Positions 1-9,508 are shown, counted from the stretch's first letter. The stretch: 64,000 nucleotides of DNA from Sphingopyxis sp. GW247-27LB (GCF_002277025.1 NZ_NIWD01000011.1:54358-118357); one strand, 5' to 3'. Notes: generated by a model not told the origin, from the sequence alone. Translations and numbers: made by a program.

Positions 1-2
1 CC

Positions 3-110
3 CCCGCCGATCGAGCCACGCCGCAGCCGCAGGCCGCGCCCGCGCTGCCCGCAGACATGCCGCTCGACACCGAACAATCGCCGCAGACCCCCGAAAGGAA
101 TGAACCATGA
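3..110 (+). CDS. C-terminal tail of a conjugal transfer protein, probably TrbF (cut by window edge)
   Basis: An open frame enters from the left edge and stops at TGA 108-110, overlapping the trbG start as ATGA. Only about 35 residues are visible; they are rich in Pro, Ala and Gln and show no domain. In trb-type mating-pair-formation operons trbF, a VirB8-like inner-membrane component, stands directly before trbG. Position is therefore the only argument for the name. Confidence 0.5.
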   Translation, partial: PADRATPQPQAAPALPADMPLDTEQSPQTPERNEP

Positions 111-925
111 TCCGCGCCGTCATGCTGTCGGTGAGCGTCCTTGCGCTTGCCGTTCCCGTCGCCGCCCAGCCGACCGCGAAGGTTTCGGCCGCCAACAAGG
201 CCGCACTCCGCGAGCCGTCGAACGCCGGTTATCTCGGGGCGGTGCAAGTCTATCCCTATAGCGACGGGGCGCTCTATCGTCTCTATACCGCGCCGGAGCG
301 CATCACCGACATTATCTTGCAACCGGGCGAGACGATCACGTCGGTTGCCGCTGGCGATACAGTGCGCTGGACCGTGGGCGATACCACCAGCGGCAGCGGC
401 GCCGACCAGCGCACCCATATTTTCGTGAAGCCCTATTCGGCAGGGCTTCACACGAACCTTGTCATCACGACCTCGCGCCGGGTCTATCATATCGAACTCG
501 AAAGCCGATCGACCGGCGCAATGGCCGCGCTGTCGTGGACTTATCCGCAGGATGAAATGATCGCGCTGCGCCGCCAGCAGGACGCCGCCACCGCCGCCGC
601 GCCGATCGCGTCCGGCCTCGCCATCGAAGGTCTGAATTTCAACTATACGATTTCCGGCGACAAGCCCGCATGGCGTCCTATCCGCGCGTTCGACGATGGG
701 CGGCAGACGTTCATTGAGTTTCTGCCGTCGATCGCCGTGGGCGAAGCGCCACCGCTGTTCGTCATTGGCGAGGACGGCGAGGCCCAGCTTGTGAACTATC
801 GCGTTGCGGGCCGTTACTATGTCGTCGATCGTCTGTTCGGCGCTGCCGAACTGCGCCTTGGCACGAAGAAGCAGAAGGTCGTGCGGATCGAGACGGCGCA
901 GCCGAAGCGGAGGAAGGGCAAATGA
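107..925 (+). CDS. trbG: P-type conjugative transfer protein TrbG (VirB9-like)
   Basis: The 272-residue protein has an N-terminal signal peptide (hydrophobic stretch ending near AAQP, residues 18-22). A VirB9/CagX-type beta domain follows, with typical blocks such as YPYSDGALYRLYTAPERI (about 49-66) and TYPQDEM (about 144-150). VirB9 proteins sit in the periplasm and, with VirB7/VirB10 homologues, form the outer-membrane core of a type IV secretion channel for conjugation. The gene overlaps both its upstream neighbour (ATGA) and trbI (ATGA at 922), so it belongs to one transfer operon. Length is normal for TrbG. The family call is firm. Confidence 0.93.
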   Translation: MIRAVMLSVSVLALAVPVAAQPTAKVSAANKAALREPSNAGYLGAVQVYPYSDGALYRLYTAPERITDIILQPGETITSVAAGDTVRWTVGDTTSGSGADQRTHIFVKPYSAGLHTNLVITTSRRVYHIELESRSTGAMAALSWTYPQDEMIALRRQQDAATAAAPIASGLAIEGLNFNYTISGDKPAWRPIRAFDDGRQTFIEFLPSIAVGEAPPLFVIGEDGEAQLVNYRVAGRYYVVDRLFGAAELRLGTKKQKVVRIETAQPKRRKGK

Positions 926-2145
926 CCGACCCCGCCACTTCGCCCGCGCCCGCAGCACCGCCAAAGGCCGACCCCGAAACGCTCGTTCTTCGCGCCGCGC
1001 CGGGACGCGTCACCCGATTTCGGCGCGGCGCGATCATCGCCATTGCCGCCGCCGGATCGACCGCGATTGTCGGCGTCGCATGGCTGGCCCTGAAACCAGC
1101 GAGCATCGACATCGTCGCACGCGGCGATGACAAACTGCATGGCGCGAAGGCACCCCCCGATGCCCTCGCAGGCGCGCCGACCAGCTATGGCGATGTTCCG
1201 CAGCTAGGCGCGCCGCTGCCCGGTGACTTGGGGCGGCCGATCCTCAATCATCAACGGCGCATGGGCGAGATCATCGAGCCGTCCGATCCGATCGACGACG
1301 CGGCGCAGCAGGCCGCGCAGGCGGCGGAGGCCGAGCGTCAGCGCATCGCGGCCGAGCAGCGCGCGGCGCGCGAGTCCGGCGTGATGCTGCAAGTCGCTGG
1401 GAATGCCGCAGCGGCCCGCTCCGTCGCGGTCGCGGCGGAGCAAACCCCCGCGTTGCCAGCGCCCGCGCAGGCCGCCGACGACCCGAACGGCCAGCAGCGC
1501 AAGAACGCAATGGTCGGCAAGGCGAACGAGGGCGACGACGTGAACCCGCACAGGCTGACGGCGCCCGTCTCGCCCTGGACCGTGCAGGCGGGGAGCGTCA
1601 TCGCGGCCAGCCTGATTACCGGCCTTAATTCCGACCTGCCGGGGCTCGTGACGGCGCAGATCACCGAAAATGTCTATGACAGCGTGACCGGGCGGAGCCT
1701 GCTTATCCCGCAGGGGTCGCGGCTGGTCGGCAGCTATGACAGCGTGGTCGCGTTCGGGCAGAGCCGGGCGTTGGTCGTATGGCAACGGATCATTCTGCCC
1801 GATGGGTCGTCGATCCGTATCGACAATGTGCCGGCGACCGACACGCAGGGCTATGCGGGCCTGTCCGACAAGATCGACCGGCACACATGGCAGCTCATAA
1901 AGGGCGTCGCGCTTTCAACGCTGCTCGGCGTTGGCACGGAATCGAGTTTTGGTAGCAGCGAGAGCGACCTCGTTCGCGCGATCCGCGAGTCCGTGCAGCA
2001 GAACGGCGCGCGCGCAGGCGACCAGCTTGTCACCCGCAACCTGAATATCCAGTCGACTATGCGCGTCCGCCCTGGCTGGCCGCTGCGCGTCGTCGTCCAC
2101 AAAGATATTGTCGTCGGGCGGCCGTGGGGAGGCGGAAATGGCTGA
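922..2145 (+). CDS. trbI: Conjugal transfer protein TrbI (VirB10-like)
   Basis: The 407-residue protein has a short cytoplasmic N-terminus and one transmembrane helix (about residues 33-54, IIAIAAAGSTAIVGVAWLAL). A long Ala/Gln/Arg-rich periplasmic linker leads to a C-terminal VirB10 beta-barrel domain from about residue 210. That domain contains blocks such as SVIAASLITGLNSDLPG and LLIPQGSRLVGSYDS. VirB10 proteins span the envelope and transmit energy to the outer-membrane pore of the type IV secretion system. The start codon overlaps the trbG stop, and the 3' end overlaps the DUF2274 gene. The order trbG-trbI-DUF2274 is usual in alphaproteobacterial conjugative elements. Confidence 0.95.
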   Translation: MTDPATSPAPAAPPKADPETLVLRAAPGRVTRFRRGAIIAIAAAGSTAIVGVAWLALKPASIDIVARGDDKLHGAKAPPDALAGAPTSYGDVPQLGAPLPGDLGRPILNHQRRMGEIIEPSDPIDDAAQQAAQAAEAERQRIAAEQRAARESGVMLQVAGNAAAARSVAVAAEQTPALPAPAQAADDPNGQQRKNAMVGKANEGDDVNPHRLTAPVSPWTVQAGSVIAASLITGLNSDLPGLVTAQITENVYDSVTGRSLLIPQGSRLVGSYDSVVAFGQSRALVVWQRIILPDGSSIRIDNVPATDTQGYAGLSDKIDRHTWQLIKGVALSTLLGVGTESSFGSSESDLVRAIRESVQQNGARAGDQLVTRNLNIQSTMRVRPGWPLRVVVHKDIVVGRPWGGGNG

Positions 2146-2353
2146 CCTCAAATTGCCGAAGCTGCCGGAGCGAACGCCGAAGAGAATCACATTCAACGCC
2201 ATGCCGGGTTTGTTCGAGGCATTAAACGCTTATGCCGACGCCTACGAAGCTGCATACGGTAGGCGTGAATCCGTGCCGGACCTCATTCCTGCAATGCTTA
2301 CGGCTTTCATCGAAACCGATCGCCGCTTCAATCGAGAGAGGCGGAAGCCATGA
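2138..2353 (+). CDS. DUF2274 domain protein of the trb operon
   Basis: This 71-residue protein starts at ATG 2138, eight bases inside the end of trbI. An upstream ATG at 2108 is open too but would give a longer overlap and a non-family N-terminus. The MADLKLPKLPERTPKRI opening and a following helix with DAYEAAYGR match DUF2274, a small family found almost only behind trbI. Its role in transfer is unknown. The stop overlaps the next start (ATGA at 2350), pointing to translational coupling. Confidence 0.85.
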   Translation: MADLKLPKLPERTPKRITFNAMPGLFEALNAYADAYEAAYGRRESVPDLIPAMLTAFIETDRRFNRERRKP

Positions 2354-2571
2354 GCAGGATGCAGAGCAGGCAAGGGCCGCAAGTTGCGTCCGAGGACCGC
2401 CCCCATATCGAACCGATCAGCGTCCGCATATCCGCCGCGGTTAAACTCACTGGCATTGGACGGTCGACGCTCTACGAACTCATCAAGGCCGGAGAGCTAG
2501 AAACTGTAAAAGTCGGTCGATCAACCTTCATCCGATACGCCAGCCTCAAGCGCCTGTTCGAGAAAAGCTAG
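2350..2571 (+). CDS. Excisionase-like helix-turn-helix DNA-binding protein
   Basis: The 73-residue protein has a HTH_17/MerR-like winged helix from about residue 24. The recognition part is LTGIGRSTLYELIKAGEL (33-50), and the wing VKVGRSTFIRYASLKRLF (53-70) carries the usual basic residues. Such proteins act as excisionases or local repressors on mobile elements. It is the last gene of the trb operon (ATGA overlap with the DUF2274 gene). A second, 5'-truncated copy lies at 21589-21740, about 91% identical at DNA level by eye, with the same 3' flank. Whether it controls excision or transfer is inference. Confidence 0.85.
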   Translation: MSRMQSRQGPQVASEDRPHIEPISVRISAAVKLTGIGRSTLYELIKAGELETVKVGRSTFIRYASLKRLFEKS

Positions 2572-2848
2572 GGCGCCGCGAGCGAGCCGCAGGGGATGGC
2601 CGGCAAAATCCCTTGCGCCTGTCTATAGGCAATTTACCCTGCAATTCTCCGTTTTTCGTCAGATGCAGGATAATGGACCGGCAAGCCCGCCACCGAACTT
2701 TTTCGATTCCCATTTTCGCAAAGTTCGACCCTCTATTCGATTCCCATTTTTCGTTATAGTCGCGTGAGGGTATCAGCGAGGGTCTGTCTCGGCCGATCGG
2801 AAATAATATTCAGTATAAACATCATCTTAGGAAGGTGATGCGGCTCCA
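2420..2848 (+). repeat. Left copy of a diverged direct repeat (HTH gene plus 3' flank)
   Basis: From GCGTCCGCATA at 2420 through the rest of the HTH gene and its non-coding flank to GGCTCC at 2848, the sequence recurs in the same orientation at 21589-22013. The coding part is about 91% identical by eye; the flank is clearly alignable but more diverged, with small indels. Offsets stay at 19,165-19,169 bases throughout. The flank (2572-2848) contains repeated ATTCCCATTTT tracts and no open frame. It looks like the end of a conjugative element. Between 2849 and 2982 I see no gene. Confidence 0.8.
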
Positions 2849-2982
2849 TGCTTCGACGAAGGACAGGCACGGCTAGGGGCGAAATGTCGCGGACCGCGGC
2901 CCTTGGATTTTCGTCCTTACAATCCGTGTGTACAAACCCATATAGCATCTATCGCGGCCCTCCTTTTTGTAAGCCGCCGCGG

Positions 2983-3019
2983 CTGAGAGCCTGTGCTCCC
3001 GCTTACGCAGAGGAGCCAC
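2983..3019 (+). promoter_or_regulatory. Leader element with hairpin (weaker member of a five-member set)
   Basis: CTGAGAGCC at 2983-2991 is followed by GTGCTCCCGCTTACGCAGAG and GGAGCCAC. GTGCTCC (2993-2999) can pair with GGAGCCAC (3012-3019) with one bulged base, holding the AGAGGAG ribosome binding site of the next gene. The layout matches leaders at 9165, 14329 (minus), 15501 (minus) and 16751. The conserved spacing suggests a shared post-transcriptional or transcriptional control element; the function is unknown. Confidence 0.45.
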
Positions 3020-3022
3020 GCC

Positions 3023-3310
3023 ATGAATCGCCCCGACACCGCCGAAAGAACCGTCGCATCGTCTCGCCCCGTGCGCCATTTCCACAAATATCGAAGCCCG
3101 CTCTCCCTCGATCATGCCCGGCGTCAGGGTGACATCAGCCAGCTTGCCTATCTGGTGATGGGCGGACGCGACCCTGCCATCGCCTTTCTCAATGGAGAAA
3201 ATGTCGTGCTTGGCGGAAGGCCGCTCGCCATCGCAACCGCCAGCCCGGAGGGCTATGTGCAGGTCGCGGAGATCATCCGCTCTGGTGCTTCCGTGCCGGA
3301 ATCGACGTGA
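3023..3310 (+). CDS. Small protein with MbcA/ParS/Xre antitoxin-like C-terminal domain (DUF2384-like)
   Basis: The 95-residue protein starts at ATG 3023 behind AGAGGAG at 3009-3015. Residues about 36-90 (QLAYLVMGGRDPAIAFLNGE, then LGGRPLAIATASPEGYVQV) resemble the toxin-binding domain of MbcA/ParS/Xre antitoxins, in which a short W/F-L-N motif is followed by a GGR-P block and an E/D-G helix. A paralogue with the same core (LLGGRDPALTFLNGESAELR) is at 17415. Neither gene has a RES-domain toxin beside it; each overlaps a different small gene. The fold assignment rests on motif likeness only. Confidence 0.6.
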   Translation: MNRPDTAERTVASSRPVRHFHKYRSPLSLDHARRQGDISQLAYLVMGGRDPAIAFLNGENVVLGGRPLAIATASPEGYVQVAEIIRSGASVPEST

Positions 3311-3531
3311 GCCGCGCGATCAACCTCGCGTTGCCTGAGGCCGATGTCAGGGAAATCTGCCGTGCGTCGGGAGTGGCTATCAGTGCGATCGAGCGGTTGC
3401 CGTCAGGCGGCACGCGCTTGGTCTGCACGACCAGTAGCGGCGCCGACGAAATCCGCCTCAGACTCGCTGGCCACCTGATCGAAGGCGCGGTCGATCGATT
3501 CCGCTTCTATAGGCCATCCCCGACCGGTTGA
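3307..3531 (+). CDS. Hypothetical protein coupled to the DUF2384-like gene
   Basis: This 74-residue protein begins with GTG at 3307, overlapping the preceding stop as GTGA, so translation is probably coupled. It is a compact alpha/beta sequence with RLVCTTSSGADEIRLRLAGH near the middle and RFRFYRP at the end. There is no signal peptide or membrane helix, and I do not recognise a family. A similar layout, a DUF2384-like gene overlapped by a different small gene, occurs at 17415-17934. Confidence 0.65.
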   Translation: MSRAINLALPEADVREICRASGVAISAIERLPSGGTRLVCTTSSGADEIRLRLAGHLIEGAVDRFRFYRPSPTG

Positions 3532-3646
3532 TGGCATGCAATGGCGCCGGAGGCGGCCTAGCTCGATCAGAAGAAAGCGGGCGCGACGAAACTTAGGGGG
3601 AAGCCGCGGGTTGAGACCTTATCCCCGCTGACCGAAGGATCCGATC

Positions 3647-5794
3647 ATGGCGAAGAAGCCCGTGCCGTCACCCGCCGCAGACCATGCACTTCGTGACCAC
3701 CAACCGGGAGAGGGCCAGCCGGCGCCGATTGACAGCAGAGGCGATGGCGATGAACTGCATCAGCAAGTCGGAGATGGAGTCGCCGATGCGGCGGCTTATC
3801 TCACCGATAATTTCGGTCACCGTATCTCCGACAATCAGAATTCGCTCCGCGCCGGTGAGCGCGGACCGACGCTGCTCGAGGACTTCGTCCTCCGCGAGAA
3901 GATCTTCCATTTCGACCATGAGCGCATCCCCGAGCGAATCGTCCACGCCCGCGGTTCGGGCGCGCACGGCGTGTTCGAGTGCACCAGGGCAATCCCCGGG
4001 CTGACCAAGGCTTCGATCTTCCAGAAGGAAGGCGCGACCTGTCCGGTCTTCGTTCGCTTCTCGACCGTCGCGGGCGGCGCCGGGTCGGTCGACACGCCGC
4101 GCGACGTGCGCGGCTTTGCGGTCAAGCTCTACACCGAAACCGGTAATTGGGATCTGGTCGGCAACAATATCCCGGTCTTCTTCATCCAGGACGCGATGAA
4201 GTTCCCAGATCTCGTCCACAGCGTGAAGATGGAGGCCGACCGCGGTTATCCGCAGGCGGCGAGCGCACACGACACCTTCTGGGACTTCATCGGCCTGATG
4301 CCCGAATCGATGCATATGATCATGTGGGCGATGTCCGACCGCGCGATCCCGCGCAGCTTCCGCATGATCGAAGGCTTCGGCGTTCATACCTTCCGCTTCG
4401 TCAACGATGAGGGTGCGGGCAAATTCGTCAAATTCCACTGGAAGCCCGTGCTCGGCATCCAGTCGACGACATGGGACGAGGCGGTCAAGATCGCCGGTGC
4501 CGATCCCGATTTCCTGCGCCGCGACCTGTTCGAGGCGATCGATGTCGGCGACTTCCCGGCGTGGAATCTCGGCGTGCAGGTCTTCGACGAGGCGTTCGCG
4601 GCAAAGCAGCCCTATGACGTGCTCGACGCCACCAAGCTGATCCCCGAGGAGGATATCCCCGTCGAGATCGTCGGCCGCATGACGCTCAACCGCAACGTCG
4701 ACAATTTCTTCGCCGAAACCGAGCAAGCCGCCTTCCTGCCGTCGAACATCATCCCCGGCATCGATTTCAGCAACGACCCGCTGCTGCAGGGCCGGCTCTT
4801 CTCCTATCTCGACACGCAGAAATCGCGGCTGGGAACGACCAATTTCCACCAGATCCCGATCAACGCGCCGAAATGCCCCTTCCACAATTTCCAGCGCGAC
4901 GGGATGATGCAGACGCTCGTGCCAACGGGGCGTGCCAATTACGAACCCAACAGCCTTGCCGAAGCCGGAGAGCATGGCGGCCCACGCGCGAGCGCCGAAA
5001 CGGGCTTCTCGACCTACATGGCCAATGACGAACGGAACGACCCGGCGCAGAAGCTGCGCATCCGCGCCGAACTGTTCGCCGACCATTTCACCCAGGCGCG
5101 GCTCTTCTACCTGTCGCAGACCGCGAATGAGCAGGCGCATATCGCCTCGGCGCTGGTGTTCGAGCTGTCGAAGGTGACGCTCGATCATGTCCGCGCGCGT
5201 GTCGTCGGCCAGCTCCGCAACATCGACGAGGATCTGGCGAAGCGCGTCGCCGCGGGCCTCGCGATCGACCTGCCGGCGAAGGAAAAGGCCGCGCGCGCCG
5301 CGGTTGACCTAAAACCCTCCGCCGCGCTGTCGATCCAGAAGAATGCCGATGACACGATGGAGGGCCGCAAGGTCGCGATCCTGTTCGCCGAAGGGTCGGA
5401 CAAGGCGGCGATCGACAAGCTGAAAGGCGATATCGAAAGTGCGGGCGGCACCCCCTTTCTCGTCGCGCCGAAGGTCGGCGGGATCAAGGTAAAGGGCGGC
5501 ACGCTCAAGGCCGACGGCCAACTCGCCGGATCGCCTTCGGTGCTGTTCGACGCGGTCGCCTCGATCCTGACAGAAGAACAGGCCAAGGCGCTTTCGGTGC
5601 AGGGTGCGGCGGTGCAATGGTTCATGGACGCCTATGGCCATTGCAAGACCATCGCCCACGACGACGCGACGCAGCTGCTGCTCGACAAGGCGGGCGTCGA
5701 AAAGGACGGCGGTGTCGTCGCGATCGACGCGTTCGCCGACGTCGGCACGCGGCGCCACTGGGCGCGCGAAGCCAAGGTGCGCGATCTTGCCTGA
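3647..5794 (+). CDS. katE: Large-subunit catalase (HPII/KatE type)
   Basis: This 715-residue cytoplasmic heme catalase disproportionates hydrogen peroxide to water and oxygen. The N-terminal arm (about 1-75) is typical of HPII. The catalytic histidine lies in ERIVHARG (H100), the partner asparagine in [11 protein letters not shown], and the proximal heme-ligand tyrosine in the [14 protein letters not shown] block. From about residue 555 a DJ-1/GATase-like C-terminal domain follows ([17 protein letters not shown]), as in E. coli KatE (753 residues). ATG 3647 follows a weak GAAGGA site. It stands alone in the cargo region, where it fits an oxidative-stress role. Confidence 0.95.
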   Translation: MAKKPVPSPAADHALRDHQPGEGQPAPIDSRGDGDELHQQVGDGVADAAAYLTDNFGHRISDNQNSLRAGERGPTLLEDFVLREKIFHFDHERIPERIVHARGSGAHGVFECTRAIPGLTKASIFQKEGATCPVFVRFSTVAGGAGSVDTPRDVRGFAVKLYTETGNWDLVGNNIPVFFIQDAMKFPDLVHSVKMEADRGYPQAASAHDTFWDFIGLMPESMHMIMWAMSDRAIPRSFRMIEGFGVHTFRFVNDEGAGKFVKFHWKPVLGIQSTTWDEAVKIAGADPDFLRRDLFEAIDVGDFPAWNLGVQVFDEAFAAKQPYDVLDATKLIPEEDIPVEIVGRMTLNRNVDNFFAETEQAAFLPSNIIPGIDFSNDPLLQGRLFSYLDTQKSRLGTTNFHQIPINAPKCPFHNFQRDGMMQTLVPTGRANYEPNSLAEAGEHGGPRASAETGFSTYMANDERNDPAQKLRIRAELFADHFTQARLFYLSQTANEQAHIASALVFELSKVTLDHVRARVVGQLRNIDEDLAKRVAAGLAIDLPAKEKAARAAVDLKPSAALSIQKNADDTMEGRKVAILFAEGSDKAAIDKLKGDIESAGGTPFLVAPKVGGIKVKGGTLKADGQLAGSPSVLFDAVASILTEEQAKALSVQGAAVQWFMDAYGHCKTIAHDDATQLLLDKAGVEKDGGVVAIDAFADVGTRRHWAREAKVRDLA

Positions 5795-5803
5795 TCGCCC
5801 ACG

Positions 5804-7039
5804 TTGATGACGGCCGCGTCCGCGACCCGTCACCGCGATCTTCGCACCGGGCGGTCGATCTGGTCGGCCCGGCGTCGTCCGGCGATCTCGTCAAAGCCGT
5901 TGACGCGCGATATCGTGTGCGATGCGGTCGTCGTCGGTGCCGGCGTATCGGGCGCGCTGATCGCGGAGGCGCTGTCGGAAGCGGGTCTCAGGACCGTCAT
6001 CGTCGATCGCCGCGGCCCCGCCGAAGGATCGACCGCAGCATCGACGGCTATGCTGCAATATGAACTCGACACGCCGCTCTCGCTGATGGCCGCGCGTATC
6101 GGGCGCGAAAAGGCCGAGCGCATCTGGCGCCGCTCGCGCCAGGCGGTCGATGCGCTGCGCGAGCGGACCGAGCGGCTGGGCCTCGCCGTCGACGGCGCGA
6201 CGCGCGGTTCCATCTATCTCGACGGCAATGTCCTCGACGCCGACGGCCTGGCGCGCGAAGCCGACGCCCGCCGGCGCGCGGGTTTCGAGGTCGAGCTTCT
6301 CAAACCCGCCGCGGTGTTGGAGCGCTACGGGATCAAGGGACGCCATGCGCTGATCGGTTTCGGCAATTATTCCGCCGACCCGCGCCGGATGACCCTTGGC
6401 TATCTGAACGCCGCCATCGCGCGCGGCGCCCGGCTCTATTCGCCGGTCGATATCTGCGACATCGACGCGCGCGAAGACGGCGTGACGCTTCACAGCGCGC
6501 GCGGTCCCGAGATCCGTGCGCGCCATGTGGTCATGGCGACGGGCTACGAGATGATGAAGGGCATCCCGCGCAAGGGAAACAGGATCATATCGAGCTGGTC
6601 GATCGCGACCCGCCCTCAGCCCCGCGCCATCTGGCCGACGGCCGCGATGATCTGGGAAGCCGCCGACCCCTATCTCTACATCCGCACCACCCCGCGCGGC
6701 GAGGTCATATGCGGCGGCGAGGATGAGGAAATCGCGGACGCGGGCGAACGCGACGCGAAGCTTCCCGGCAAGATCAGAACCCTGTCGCGCAAGCTCGCCG
6801 CGCTGCTGCCGGGAATCGACGCGACTCCGGTCCATGGCTGGGCCGGCAGCTTCGGCGACAGCCCTGTCGGCACCCCGACGATCGGCCGCATCCCGCGCAT
6901 GCCCAACTGCTATGCAGCCATGGGTTATGGCGGGAATGGCATCACCTTCTCGATGATGGCGGCGCAGATGCTGCGCGGGCTGATCTGCGGCTATGGCGAT
7001 CCCGACGCGGACCTCGTCAGCTTCCATCGAAAATTCTAG
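5804..7039 (+). CDS. FAD-dependent oxidoreductase of the D-amino-acid oxidase family
   Basis: The Rossmann FAD motif VVVGAGVSGALIAEAL starts near residue 45, followed by the second strand TVIVDRRGPAEGS. A DAO-type substrate domain fills the middle, and near the C-terminus GNGITFSMMAAQMLRGL closes the FAD site. The first 35 residues are Arg-rich and may not be translated; TTG 5900 is an alternative start. Relatives oxidise amines or amino acids; the substrate here cannot be told. It lies ten bases after katE on the same strand and may be cotranscribed with it. Confidence 0.85.
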   Translation: MMTAASATRHRDLRTGRSIWSARRRPAISSKPLTRDIVCDAVVVGAGVSGALIAEALSEAGLRTVIVDRRGPAEGSTAASTAMLQYELDTPLSLMAARIGREKAERIWRRSRQAVDALRERTERLGLAVDGATRGSIYLDGNVLDADGLAREADARRRAGFEVELLKPAAVLERYGIKGRHALIGFGNYSADPRRMTLGYLNAAIARGARLYSPVDICDIDAREDGVTLHSARGPEIRARHVVMATGYEMMKGIPRKGNRIISSWSIATRPQPRAIWPTAAMIWEAADPYLYIRTTPRGEVICGGEDEEIADAGERDAKLPGKIRTLSRKLAALLPGIDATPVHGWAGSFGDSPVGTPTIGRIPRMPNCYAAMGYGGNGITFSMMAAQMLRGLICGYGDPDADLVSFHRKF

Positions 7040-7235
7040 GCGGGTCCGCGCAACGCAGTCGCGCCATCGCACCTGTCAGTGTCTTTACCTGCTTCCGATG
7101 AGCAGCATGGTCTTGGCGCCGTCGCTGGTGTAGGGTCGATCCTTCACCGCCACCGATAGCGCGGCCGCTTTACCCATCGGCGCTCCATCATACCGAGTGC
7201 CGCCGGCATGGCGGCTCTTTCCGAAAGGATCGCTA

Positions 7236-9062
7236 TTGCCCCATGACACCAGCCTTCTCGCCATGCTCGTTATGGGACTGGTCCTCGCTTTCATCGGCGG
7301 ATTCATTGCCAGCAGGCTGAAGCTGCCGCCGCTCGTCGGCTATCTGCTCGCAGGCGTGGCGGTCGGCCCCTTCACTCCCGGCTTCGTCGGCGATGCTGCG
7401 CTGGCGAACCAGCTCGCGGAGATCGGCGTGATCCTGCTGATGTTCGGTGTCGGGCTGCATTTCTCGATCAAGGATTTGGTCGCTGTCCGCAGGATCGCCA
7501 TCCCCGGCGCGCTCGTCCAGATCGTGGTTGCGGCCCTGCTCGGGGCGGGCCTGGCGCATCTCTGGGGCTGGACCACCGGGGCGGGCCTGGTTTTCGGTCT
7601 TGCCCTGTCGGTCGCGTCGACCGTCGTGCTGCTGCGCGCGCTCGAGCAGCGCAATACGCTCGATTCGATCAACGGCCGGATCGCCGTGGGTTGGCTGATC
7701 GTCGAGGATCTCGTCATGGTGCTGGCCCTTGTGTTGCTGCCGGCGTTAGGGCGCGCGCTGGGAGGGGAAGGAGCTTCGGGCGGCGCGGGCGATATCGCGC
7801 TCGTCTTGCTTGTCACGCTCGGAAAGGTTGCGCTGTTCCTTGCGCTTGTCCTGATCGTCGGAACGCGCGCCGCGCCCTGGATATTGGAACGTGTCGCCCG
7901 AACGGGCTCGCGCGAATTGTTCACTCTGTCGGTTCTCGCGACCGCGCTCGGTATCGCTTTCGGCTCGGCCGCCCTGTTCGGCGTGTCCTTCGCACTCGGC
8001 GCCTTCTTTGCTGGCGTGATCCTCAGCGAAAGCGATTTCAGTCATCGGGCGGCCGCGGACTCGCTGCCGTTGCAGGATGCTTTTGCCGTCCTGTTCTTCG
8101 TCTCGGTCGGGATGCTGTTCGATCCGGGCATCCTGGTCCGTGAACCGTCCGCCGTTCTGGCAGTGCTGGCGATCATTCTGGCCGGCAAGTCGGTTGCGGC
8201 GTTTGGGATCGTGCTGGCCTTCGGCTATCCGGCGCGGACGGCGCTGACCGTCTCGGCGAGCCTGGCGCAGATCGGCGAGTTCTCCTTCATCCTGATCGGC
8301 CTGGGCGTCACCTTGGGGCTGGTCGAGGCGGAAGCGAGGGACTTGGTCCTCGCCGGCGCGCTGCTGTCGATTACGCTCAATCCGCTCGTCTTCATCGCTT
8401 TCGACGGCTTCGAGAGATGGCTGCGACGACGACCGCGGCTGTTGGCATTGCTGGAGCGGGGAGGCGATGAGAGCCTTTCCCGTCTGCCCGACGCGAAGCA
8501 CAGCAGCTTTCGCCATCACGCGGTCGTTGTCGGCTACGGCCGGGTCGGGCGCGTGGTCGGTAGGATGCTCAAGAGCGAAGGTCTTCCCGTTATCCTCGTC
8601 GACAAGGATCGACGCCGCGTCGAGGCGCTGCGCGAGCGCGGCATTACGGCCATCTATGGCGAAGCATCGACCCCGGGTATTCTCGAGGCGGCGGATATCG
8701 CCCAGGCGCGGCTGCTCGTGATCGCGACGCCGGATGGCTTTCAGACACGGCGCATCATCGAGATCGCGCGCGAGCTCAATCCCGAAATCGACACCGCGAT
8801 CCGGACCCACAGCGAAGCCGAGGTCGCCCATCTCGAAGGTCAGGGCGTCGGCCTCGCGATCATGGGCGCGCGCGAGCTGTCGTTCGGCCTCGCCGGCTAT
8901 GCGCTGCGCAGCCTCGGCATTTCGAAGAAGCGCGTAGCGGCCATCGTTCAGAAGGAGCGCATATCCGGGGAAGGCGGCGCGTTCGAGCGCCGGCCCGACA
9001 TACCGCCTCGCGAAGCGCCAGAACTGCGCCAGCGCCGGGGGGATGACGAGGATGCAGGCTGA
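7236..9062 (+). CDS. ybaL: YbaL/KefB-type monovalent cation:proton antiporter with TrkA-N domain
   Basis: I place the start at TTG 7236, which follows GAAAGGA (7223-7229) and gives an N-terminus colinear with YbaL; the upstream open frame lacks this. About twelve membrane helices (residues 10-380) include the CPA2 blocks PPLVGYLLAGVAVGPFTPG and LLMFGVGLHFSIKDL. A cytoplasmic Rossmann domain (VVVGYGRVGRVVG, about 415-530) binds nucleotide and gates the transporter. Members exchange K+ or Na+ for H+ and help with pH, osmotic or electrophile stress. The 608-residue product is slightly longer than E. coli YbaL. The gene is monocistronic. Confidence 0.9.
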   Translation: MPHDTSLLAMLVMGLVLAFIGGFIASRLKLPPLVGYLLAGVAVGPFTPGFVGDAALANQLAEIGVILLMFGVGLHFSIKDLVAVRRIAIPGALVQIVVAALLGAGLAHLWGWTTGAGLVFGLALSVASTVVLLRALEQRNTLDSINGRIAVGWLIVEDLVMVLALVLLPALGRALGGEGASGGAGDIALVLLVTLGKVALFLALVLIVGTRAAPWILERVARTGSRELFTLSVLATALGIAFGSAALFGVSFALGAFFAGVILSESDFSHRAAADSLPLQDAFAVLFFVSVGMLFDPGILVREPSAVLAVLAIILAGKSVAAFGIVLAFGYPARTALTVSASLAQIGEFSFILIGLGVTLGLVEAEARDLVLAGALLSITLNPLVFIAFDGFERWLRRRPRLLALLERGGDESLSRLPDAKHSSFRHHAVVVGYGRVGRVVGRMLKSEGLPVILVDKDRRRVEALRERGITAIYGEASTPGILEAADIAQARLLVIATPDGFQTRRIIEIARELNPEIDTAIRTHSEAEVAHLEGQGVGLAIMGARELSFGLAGYALRSLGISKKRVAAIVQKERISGEGGAFERRPDIPPREAPELRQRRGDDEDAG

Positions 9063-9164
9063 TCCGGTGCGCAGGCCCATTCTGCGTGGCGAATTGATGC
9101 CCGCATCATGTCCGTCTGTGATAGGATGTGTCATCACCCGATTTCGATCGCAAGCTTCCCGTGA

Positions 9165-9200
9165 CTGAGAGACCTCGAGCTCCCGCTTGCCCAGCGGGAG
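9165..9200 (+). promoter_or_regulatory. Leader element: CTGAGAGACC block plus perfect 8-bp hairpin
   Basis: CTGAGAGACC (9165-9174) precedes a perfect stem CTCCCGCT (9180-9187) / AGCGGGAG (9193-9200) with a five-base loop. The 3' arm contains the GGGAG ribosome binding site of the gene at 9209, eight bases upstream of its ATG, so folding should block initiation. Near-identical elements precede 15460 (minus) and 16790. Confidence 0.6.
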
Positions 9201-9208
9201 TCTATTCG

Positions 9209-9508
9209 ATGATTTCCATCCACGAACCCTCGCGATCTTTCGGCCGGATCATTCGGTTGTGGAACCGGCTTCTCCATCACGGGCTGGAACATGTTCCGCA
9301 AACGATGGGAAACGCGTTTCACCAGTCGCGGCGCCGGCGACACGACCTCGAGCGCGCAATCGAAAGCTGGGAGCGCGAAAACGACGCCTGCTCGGGGGCG
9401 CCGCAAACAGCCCATCCTCAAGTCGTGTCGTCGTCTTCTGTCCAGCATGCCCTTGAGCAATGGGACAATGAGGGCGGAGCACAACCAGCGAAAGGAACGC
9501 GATCATGA
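9209..9508 (+). CDS. Hypothetical protein behind a structured leader
   Basis: The 99-residue protein starts at ATG 9209, placed by GGGAG at 9196-9200. The frame is open further upstream to 9128, but that would run through the leader hairpin. The sequence is basic and probably helical (RIIRLWNRLLHHGLEHV, then RRRRHDLERAIESWEREND), followed by a low-complexity tail. I recognise no family. The stop overlaps the next start (ATGA at 9505), forming a two-gene unit. Confidence 0.6.
   Translation: MISIHEPSRSFGRIIRLWNRLLHHGLEHVPQTMGNAFHQSRRRRHDLERAIESWERENDACSGAPQTAHPQVVSSSSVQHALEQWDNEGGAQPAKGTRS

Noticed and set aside
3668-5188. 506-codon open frame antisense to catalase, and similar long antisense frames (7746-9137, 25368-26966, 23813-25432)
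   Set aside because: Such frames are expected opposite high-GC genes; the translations lack domains and start signals, while the sense strands encode clear families.
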